From: Austropuccinia psidii
Lineage: Eukaryota > Basidiomycota > Pucciniomycetes > Pucciniales > Sphaerophragmiaceae
Assembly: GCA_023105745.1 (NCBI GenBank)
Contig: JALGQZ010000015.1
Location: 23,231,499 to 23,295,498, forward strand
DNA length: 64,000 nt
Direction: 5' to 3'
Under the pieces are notes generated by a model. The model had not been told where the DNA came from and ran no database searches. It saw nothing but the letters and a program-made list of their open reading frames with translations. Positions 12,343-20,000 of the stretch are shown here, piece after piece; position 1 is the first letter of the stretch, and each line of letters starts with the position of its first letter. The position numbers and the translations under genes were made by a program.

Positions 12343-13005
12343 ATGGAAAATAATCCATCCAGGGTAAAGCGCCCTGCCACTCCTCCTGGTATCTCCTCCC
12401 CTCTCTCTAGCTATCCTACTGGATCCCCCAATCAAAGATCTAAAAAAAGTCGCCTAAGAAATAGAATCCAGACAGACAATGTTCATATGGATGAAGGCTT
12501 TGCTCAAAGCGCCCCTTTTCAAGTTTGCAGCCAAAGTCACACCTTCCGTGTGAGACCTAATGGCACACTAAAAATTGTCAAACACCGAAGGCCAATGGAC
12601 CATAGGCGAGATGATGCAAGATTTGCCGATGTCGTAGAGGAATTTGAGGAAGATGATGATGAGGAGGATGACCAAGATGATGAGGAGGATGACCAAGAGG
12701 ATGGAGATGACAAAGAAGCTGAAGCTGAAGCTGAAGAGGATGACGAGGAAGAAAATGATGACAAACATGAAGATAACGAAGATAAGCTCAATAATGAATT
12801 TGAGGACGAAGATTATCAATCTGCTGAATTTGACGAAAATCATGAAGATGAAGATGTAGAGCATGAGGAAGAAGACGAAGAAGCGGAATATGTTTTGGAC
12901 GAAGATTATTACCAGAATCAGGCATACGAGCATGAGAAGGAATATGAGTACGTTGATAATCATCTCTCAAAAGTTTTTTTTGGGATGTTAATGTTGATCT
13001 ATTGA
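12343..13005 (+). CDS. Candidate host gene: highly acidic, probably nuclear protein (exon 1)
   Basis: The only convincing non-transposon coding sequence. The ATG sits in a fungal-like context (TCAATCATGG) and base composition rises compared with its flanks. The 220-codon frame starts with a Pro/Ser-rich, basic region. This holds an NLS-like cluster at residues 32-41 (RSKKSRLRNR) and RPMDHRRD near 83-90. From about residue 95 to 200 it is almost all Asp/Glu, with a short AEAEAE run near 126-131. Such acidic tracts occur in histone chaperones and other chromatin or nucleolar proteins; no specific family is recognised. The frame probably does not run to the TGA at 13003. A good donor (GTACGT, 12948) and a weaker one (GTTGAT, 12952) occur near residue 202, and acceptors follow at 13034, 13155 and 13163, so the true C-terminus is spliced. 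The minus-strand ORFs here are shadows of this one. Confidence 0.65.
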   Translation: MENNPSRVKRPATPPGISSPLSSYPTGSPNQRSKKSRLRNRIQTDNVHMDEGFAQSAPFQVCSQSHTFRVRPNGTLKIVKHRRPMDHRRDDARFADVVEEFEEDDDEEDDQDDEEDDQEDGDDKEAEAEAEEDDEEENDDKHEDNEDKLNNEFEDEDYQSAEFDENHEDEDVEHEEEDEEAEYVLDEDYYQNQAYEHEKEYEYVDNHLSKVFFGMLMLIY

Positions 13006-13163
13006 CTTCTGAATATCGAATTGTTTTTTTTCAGTAAACAGTTCTAAAATTTGCCTATTCACCTGTTTGGCTTTTGGTAGCTCACGATAACTTCATTTAT
13101 ATAATTCCATGACTATGTCATTTCTGACTTTACGTTTTATGTTTTTTATTTCTAGAAATTCAG

Positions 13164-13235
13164 GCTCAAAAGAGCTATTATGAAACGAAATCTGACGACT
13201 GCGGTCTTAATCAATCCTCTGGTGGGGAGAGACCT
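13164..13235 (+). CDS. Candidate exon 2 of the acidic-protein gene
   Basis: A 72-nt (24-codon) open stretch beginning AQKSYYETKSDD, flanked by an acceptor (TTTATTTCTAG with a second AG at 13163) and a clean GTAAGC donor at 13236. A CTGAC branch-point-like site lies upstream near 13125. Its hydrophilic composition suits the acidic protein, but phase 0 entry needs the weaker GTTGAT donor of exon 1. The GTACGT donor would use another frame. It could also be chance; RNA evidence would decide. Confidence 0.4.
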
Positions 13236-13362
13236 GTAAGCTGGTGTAACTACTAAATTTTCTGTGGCATTCTAAATGGATATTTTAAATCTGATTCCCA
13301 TATTTTATTGGCTTGATGTTACAGATTATTAAATAATTTGTTTTTTCCTTTGCGAAACATAG

Positions 13363-13384
13363 TTTTATGGAGAATTGAGAAAAG
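13363..13384 (+). other. Possible 22-nt microexon of the acidic-protein gene
   Basis: Bounded by ACATAG on the left and a GTAAGA donor on the right. Entered in phase 0 from the exon at 13164-13235 it is open (FYGELRK). In that case the frame would meet a TAG in the next exon across the A1 insertion site. Weak evidence on its own. Confidence 0.25.
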
Positions 13385-13995
13385 GTAAGACGTATATTTT
13401 GGTATCTGGAATTATCTTTTCATACGAAATGAACTAAAATAGATAAATTATTTTATTAATTTCTGCAAAGGACTGCGATTATTTTTGACGAAAATTTATT
13501 GTTCTCTCATTTTGATCTTTGAAATTTATTGTTTTTGATATTGCAAAGAATTGTTTTTATGAAATCTATTTGAATTAAGTGAGTCGTGAGGAATAAATGG
13601 AAGGAGCTTTGGGGAAATAGGCTTTTTTTTATAGAAAGGAATGAAAACTTACAGCCAAAGATGAATAGAAATATCCATGAGACCAATAAAACTATGAAAC
13701 TGAATGTTCAAGAAATCTGAATCCATAGGAATTCAAGTCCAATGAACTGATGAGCTCAACATTTCAATGCATGAAGCTCTTAAGAATACAAGGAAAATCA
13801 CTTCGTGTTAAGTTCAAAATATTTGAGTTTAAAATAAATAGGAAGTCTTAGTAATATCGAATACAATGGTTTGATAAAATGCCTTGATAGCAGATAACTT
13901 GTCGATCCCTGTTTACCTCTTTATGGATTATGAAATACCAGTTCTAACTACGTCTATATTTCTTTCATTGCTTGTCTTCCTTTTTATTTCCTTAG
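13385..13995. other. Intron-like or intergenic AT-rich stretch
   Basis: No ORF or repeat of note. It ends in a pyrimidine-rich acceptor (TTTTTATTTCCTTAG) at 13995, consistent with being an intron of the acidic-protein gene. Confidence 0.4.
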
Positions 13996-14028
13996 GCTCC
14001 TTGGTCACTGCGTCACTCCTCTGTCCTT
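13996..14028 (+). pseudogene. Left half of a 43-nt candidate exon interrupted by A1
   Basis: Follows the acceptor at 13995 and runs into the A1 5' LTR. Its other half is 34163-34172, next to a GTAAGA donor at 34173. With A1 and one TCCTT copy removed, the two halves give a 43-nt exon. Joined in phase 0 to the exon at 13164-13235, it stays open (APWSLRHSSVL, then STSG) into a final exon at 34222-34250 ending in TGA. If real, A1 disrupts the C-terminus of the acidic protein. Confidence 0.4.
14024..14028 (+). repeat. Target-site duplication of A1, left copy (TCCTT)
   Basis: Identical to 34158-34162, directly after the end of the A1 3' LTR. This proves that the two LTR parts around A2 belong to one element. 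Confidence 0.95.
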
Positions 14029-15868
14029 TGTGAGCCTTAGAGGTAATTTCATATACCCAAAAGACCACAAGTACAAAATTAACATATTAATATAAATAAA
14101 ATAAATTTATTTATATTATTAAAATAAAAATCAAAATATGAATATAAAATTATATTCAAAATAAAAAAAATCAATTACAATTTCAAAATAAAATTACATC
14201 AAATTTTGAAATTATAAAATTACATTTATACTTGAAAAAATTAAGTAAAAATGAAGTTTTAACAAAATTGTGAAAAAATAAATAAATTTGGAAAAAAGTT
14301 AAATAAAATTTATTATAACTTTTTATCCAATAAATAAACATATAAAATTTATTTCACCATTGGATTCCTCATAAAAAATCAGGTGGGGTCACCTCTGAGT
14401 GAAATTCTTGTAACTCAACTCTAAATAAGCTTAATTTAAGTTTCTAGTATTTTCAATACAAAAGTTGAAAATCCTCAAAACCTTAATTTAATTCACACCA
14501 CATGTGGTTTTAACCATGAATTTTTGTGTTAAAATGGAGGTGTTGTGTTTAGTTTAGAAGTTATGAGGAATTGAAGTATTTTCAATTGAATTCAATTGAA
14601 ATGTCAAAATGTGCGCGTGTATTACATAAGTGAACTTTGATTTACATATGAGGTGTCAATTATTACTGTATTGTACTGTACAATTGAATTGAATTACATA
14701 TGTAAAGTATAAGTATAATACATGATGAGGAATTAAAGGAAAAATAAATTGGAAAGATTAAATTTGGGGGGGAAAAGGAACTCCAGCTCTAAGGGGGAGC
14801 TAGACCCCCAAAATCCTTGCTGACAGGCGTGGGATGTCAAAATTCACGCAAACGTTCATCACTTTTGGCCTGGAATTGAGTTACAGGGTCTGTGGACGCA
14901 ATTGATGATGAGGTTTTGATACCAACTGGGGTAGTTTTAGCTGTTGCCAAGAGGGTAAAACTACCCTTAAGATAAAACAATCATAATAAAAACAGTTTTA
15001 ACTGGTTTCTACGCCTCTGACACACATTATGACGTGTTTTGAAGGCTCTAGGCCTGGTATTTCTATAGTAATGGCTGATTTAAGGGTCTAAAATGGCTAA
15101 AAATGGCTAAAAATGGCTTAAACCAGCCCTTTTTTGGTCTAAACCAGGGTTCAATGATGCCATAATTGGCTTTTCTGTTGTCAGACTGTTTTTCACGACT
15201 GAAAAGAGTAAATTTTACTTTTGGAGTAAGAGAATTGATGGCTATAAAAGAATGTCTTCTTTGCCCCACTTTTCTCTTCATGTTAGAATCTTTTCCTTTT
15301 ATTAATTAGTTTAAACACTGTTAAACCAATCAATCAAAGATTCCAACCACCAATTTTTAATCATTTTAATCCTTCAAACCACGTGAAAAAATCATTATAA
15401 TCATTGTTTGTAACTCTTATAATCATTTTTACCCCTGAACCACCCCAAAAGTGAATTAAAGCATCTTTCATCACTGTTAACTTTGTCACTTTGTTTCCAA
15501 ATTCACTCTGGTCACTTTTGGGCATGTTTTCTCTTTAATATTCTTTTTAAAGACTTCGCTCTTCAATTAATTGCTTGCAGTTCTTTGCTCAATTAATTCC
15601 AATTGAAATTGCTCTTGAAGAAATTTCTTTTGTAGCCTTGAAATATCTCTTGTAGAGTATTTTTTGGATAAATTTTTATTGTTGGTAAAACAATAAATCT
15701 TTATAATATTATTGTTTTATACTAATAAAGTTATAAACAATAAATTTGGCGTGTTTTCTCTTACAAATAATATTTCTTACTATTTTTAATAGAATTTTAC
15801 CTTATACGAATTTTGAGGACAGGAAAAGTACTTGATTTTTTATCAAAGTTTCATATCCACACCTTACA
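14029..15868 (+). repeat. 5' LTR of A1
   Basis: 1840 bp, TGTGAGCC...CCTTACA. It should contain the element's promoter and polyadenylation signals; none can be pinned down by eye. Notable parts are an AT-rich first 330 bp, a CAATTGAATT-type inverted-repeat cluster near 14580-14690 and a short tandem array of the 10-bp unit ggctaaaaat near 15090-15120. The A2 insertion occurred in the corresponding array of the 3' LTR. Confidence 0.95.
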
Positions 15869-15890
15869 TTTGGGGGCCCAGCCGTGATAT
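15869..15890 (+). other. Primer-binding-site candidate of A1
   Basis: TTTGGGGGCCCAGCCGTG lies directly after the 5' LTR, where a tRNA 3' end would anneal to start minus-strand synthesis. TGG is the complement of the CCA end. B1 and B2 have nearly the same motif (TGGGGGCCTGGC). I could not assign the tRNA. Confidence 0.6.
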
Positions 15891-16014
15891 TTTACCTGTG
15901 AAATATTTTTACTCTTTTTAAATCTTTTTTCTTATATTGAAAAATTTAAAAACATATAAAAAATACTTATAATTCAAAAAATCCATAAAAAATAACTTTT
16001 TTTTCATATTATAA

Positions 16015-16091
16015 GTGAGGCTTATATTTTTGTTTCTTTTTTGAAATAACCTTTTTTTTACTTAATTAATTGGCTTTTTCATTAATTTTAG
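16015..16091 (+). other. Putative leader intron of A1 splitting the ORF1 start codon
   Basis: A donor AA|GTGAGG at 16015 and acceptor TTAATTTTAG|TG at 16091 define a 77-bp intron. Joining A (16014) to TG (16092-16093) creates an ATG in frame with the ORF1 coding exon (TCT GAC AAC ATG). A2 has the same sites, and B1/B2 have longer introns with the same A|TG split. Inferred from sequence only. Confidence 0.6.
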
Positions 16092-17003
16092 TGTCTGACA
16101 ACATGGTAAGAGAAGAAAACATTGAAACAGCCTCAACAATAACCAGCATTATCCCTGCCAGTACTGTTAATTCTGATCATAATAGTACTGTTATTGTGAC
16201 TCAAAATAACCAGCCTGAACCAATATCTTCTGAATTGATTAACTTGGACATAAGTAATACCCTTCAGAAAGCTAAAAATTTGGCCAATAGTAAGTTTTTG
16301 ACGTAAAAATAGTATTTTAAGCCTTTTTTAACCATAATTATGCCTTCAACCAGGTCAGGAGCCAGCTACAACCCCTCAAGCAGCTCCCAAAAAGGTAATA
16401 GACGTGATTATGGCAGAAGCCAACCAGGTACAGAAGGAAAAGGGTCACTTGATGACTTCCAAACAACTAAATTGGGTCATTCTGAAGCTGATAATACTAT
16501 TTTACCTTCAAAAAGAGCTGACACCGCCACAACAAGCCTCTGTGGACATATACAAAGCCAGCCACAGTGCATACAACAATGCACTTCAATTCAAGGAGTA
16601 CCAGATCCTTGCAGACCTGTGGAAGAATTGCATGAATTCTTACCTGACAGTAAGAAAATTCTTGGGCCATCCCAACACTTGCAAATTGCTCAATGGATGG
16701 CATCCATTGATGGAGAAGAAAAACATGATGCTTTTGACACTAGAATGGAGGAAAAACAACCCTCCACCACCCAAACCAGTGCCAAAAACAGCCCCAGTGG
16801 CCAGCAGCAGCAATTCCAACGTGAAAAAGCAGCCACAAACTCCAAACAAGGGCAAAGGGAAGGCACCAGCCCCAAAACCTTACAGCCAGGGCTACAAAAT
16901 CCCAAAGATTCAGCAGGATGCCATGGAAAATGTATTTCAGATGGCCAGAACCATGATGGAATTACAGAAGAAGGAGGAAGCCAGATTAAGGTTCCAGAAA
17001 TGA
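16092..17003 (+). CDS. ORF1 of A1: spliced protein of unknown function upstream of Gag
   Basis: Exons 16092-16289 and 16354-17003, plus the A at 16014, give exactly 283 codons including stop (282 residues). The intron 16290-16353 has a GTAAGT donor and CAACCAG acceptor. The first exon is Ser/Thr/Asn-rich. The second contains an FYLQKEL...LADLW...NGWHP core of about 75 residues, then a Pro/Lys-rich linker ([11 protein letters not shown]). It ends in a helical C-terminus ([20 protein letters not shown]). Similar cores occur in B1 (LLKDVFQ, KGWNP), B2 (LATHW, KGWNP) and C. Between A1 and A2 this frame changes at 9 of about 166 codons from FYLQ on, against 23 in the overlapping long frame, so this is the frame under selection. 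It ends in an ATGA overlap with a possible Gag start. Function unknown; perhaps a structural or accessory protein. Confidence 0.65.
16290..16353 (+). other. Putative ORF1 intron of A1, containing the long-frame ATG
   Basis: 64 bp, AATA|GTAAGT to CAACCAG|GT. It includes the ATG at 16340 that opens the 1974-codon Gag-Pol frame. Splicing therefore removes that start and joins the ORF1 exons; retention leaves it. A second AG at 16357-16358 would switch the join to the Gag-Pol frame instead. Confidence 0.6.
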
Positions 17004-20000
17004 TTTCTGACATATTTGATTCCATCCCAGAGTTGTATAATGCTATAAATGACGTGAAAAAACATCTTTCTGATAAAAATGAAACCATTTGTAACAACAT
17101 TAAAACAAACAACCTGAGTCTGTGCCAAATTAATGAAACACTTATGTGTTTTGAAAAAGTTTTGAGAACAATTAAAAATTCCAATAATGATAATTCTTCT
17201 AACAATAAAATAAATGAACAATCTGCCATTATTAAAGAATTAACAGATAAATATTCTAAATTCAATATTGATGACATAATTGAAACAAGAATTAAACAAG
17301 CCATAAATATTATCAAGACAGATAACAAGAAAGTCCTTGATGACATTTCAAATTCATTTACTGAAGTAAAGACATATACCATTGCCTTGAAAAAGTGTTT
17401 TGATGCTTCACAAGAAGAAGTATCAAAATTATCAATGAAATTGAATCAAGTCACTGCTGATAATACAAGACAGACAGAGTTATGGCAAGAACTGACACAT
17501 AAGGAAGAAATGTATAAAATTGAAGTAATAAATTTAATACAAAGCTTCCAACATGAATACAGAAATTCCCAAAGGTGTAGCAACAGTAAAATGAATGACA
17601 TTGAACAAATACTGAACACCTTACCAAGAATGTCTACACCTCTAAATCAAAATGAGGGCACAAGAATTCCAAATCCACAAGTATTGGATCCTGATAATTC
17701 ACAATTAAAAAATGAATTATCCACTTCTTTTCATAACTTGGAACCATCAATGGGCCAAGCACTCTTGAAAGAAGTTCCAAAACTTAAAGAATGGCCTCAC
17801 TTCAGTGGTGAAGGAGAGTATGACCATATGGAATTCATTAGAGGTATTGACATGATCAAAGAGGATTTTGAATTACCAGACAGATTGGTAACAGCCAGGT
17901 TTAACACCTTGTTTACCAGATCAGCTCACAGATGGTACATCAAAATAAGACAAGCACATGGACACCAGAGTTGGACTTGGTGGAAAACCGAAATCATCAA
18001 CAAATGGGCAAATGATGCTTGGAGGTTTAATGTTGAAACAGCCTTTGAATATGCCAAATTTAATGCTGATAAAGACAAAGCTTTACCATGGTTTTGCCAA
18101 CAAAAGGACAGATTAACAGCATTATATCCTGACATGTCAGAATTTATGATGCATAGAAAAATTCTGAGACAATGTGGAGGTGACTTAGAGCATTCTGTCA
18201 AAAGCAGGACTACTGAACAATCTTCAGCAGAGGATATTATCAATATACTAGAAGAAGTAACCACCAGAACCAAAATTGGTTCTAGTAGGGTGTATCTTAA
18301 AACAAGGTTTAATACACCTTGGAAAGATTCTGTGGACAAAAACCCCAAAGAAAATTCTAGTAATATTAAATATAAATCTGCAGATACAGTCAGAAAATGC
18401 CATATTTGCCAAAGCACCACCCATTTAGCCAATACATGTCCAAAAAGGGGGAAAATCAATGAAATTGACATTGAAAAGGGACCAGATGTTGAAAAAGAAG
18501 ACATAATTGAAGACAATTCAGATGATAAGTCATCCATATTTTCTGAATCTTCAAAAGATATAGAAAATATCAATGCCACTTTTGACATCATGGAATCTTA
18601 TTCCCACTTACCACAATTGAGCAATGGTCAAGTTGATTTATCAAAAGTTCAAGATGCACAACTTATGAAGACAAAACCAAACAGAGGAAAAGGTTATACA
18701 GCTGGTAACCCCTTTATAACAGAAATGGTGATTGACAACAAGCCCACTAAACTTTTGCTTGACCCAGGAGCCTTCTGCTCTTGTGTTGGAAAATCTTTTC
18801 TTAAGACTTGTGTACCAAATTTTGAAGACCAATTGTTACCAATTGATGGTATAAAATTCAACAGTGCAAGTAACCCAATGAAAGCATTAGGAATCTTTGA
18901 GACCAATTTCATATTACCACACATAAATGGGAATTTAAGGATCACAGTTGAATTTGTTGTTATGGAAAATTCCTCTAGTACCCATTTTATATTGGGAAAT
19001 GACTATTTAATCATGTATGGGATAGATTTACATAATAACAAAGACAGATACTTTACAATTGGGGACAATAAGCGCCAGAAATTTGCCGTTTTACCATTTA
19101 AAAGACAAATTACAGTAAACAAAGTATCACCAGTTAACTTAGAGTTAGAGAAATTCAATACTGAACAGTTAAGTGAGGCTGAGATAAGCCTTGATCTGAC
19201 TGATAAACAAGAAAATGAACTTTCTTCCCTTTTGTATGACCACAGAGGAGCATTTGCTACAGACAAAGAACCTCTAGGAGCAATTATTGGTCATGAAGTT
19301 GACATCATTCTTAACATTGAGAGACCTTATCCACCACTCTTAAGAAGACCTGCTTATCCAGCAAGTCCAAAATCAAGACAAGCTCTAGAAATTCATATCA
19401 AAGAACTTCTAGACCTTGGTGTAATAAGAAAAGTAGGCCACAATGAGGAAGTAGAAATAACTACACCAGTTATAGTGGCGTGGAATAATGGAAAATCCAG
19501 AATGGTTGGGGACTTTAGAGCTCTGAACACTTACACTGTTCCAGACAGATACCCAATACCAAAAATCCAAATTGCCCTTACTCAAATATCTCAAGCAGTG
19601 TATATAACCACTATGGATGCCCTTAAAGGATTCCATCAAAATGTGGTAACACCAAGAGCAAGAAAATACTTGAGAATTATTGTTCATTGTGGAGTGTATG
19701 AATACTTAAGGATGCCCTTTGGTATCAAAAATGAACCTTCACACTTCCAAAGAATGATGAATGAAATCTTCCCTGAAGAACTCTCAGAGGGATGGTTAAT
19801 CATTTACATTGATGACATTATTATCTGTTCAAAGACTTGGGAGGAGAACATGTACAGATTATCAAGAGTTTTGACAAAAATCCAATCAGTAAACATGAAA
19901 ATCTCCTTGAAGAAATGTCATTTTGGATTTAAAGAACTTAAAGCACTAGGACATGTTGTATCTCGTTTGTCCCTTGGAATTGACAAAAACAAAGTTGCAG

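Noticed and set aside
12568..12963. 131-codon minus-strand ORF that looks like a membrane protein
   Set aside because: Complement of GAA/GAT codons of the acidic tract gives Phe, Leu and Ile; a composition artefact.
15085..15120. Short ggctaaaaat repeats as a CRISPR-like or satellite array
   Set aside because: Only three to four 10-bp units without spacers, present in every A-family LTR.
16690..17382. 230-codon minus-strand ORF (and its mirror at 30056-30748)
   Set aside because: Antisense shadow of the Asn/Lys-rich Gag and ORF1 region; its apparent hydrophobic helices come from complementing A-rich codons.
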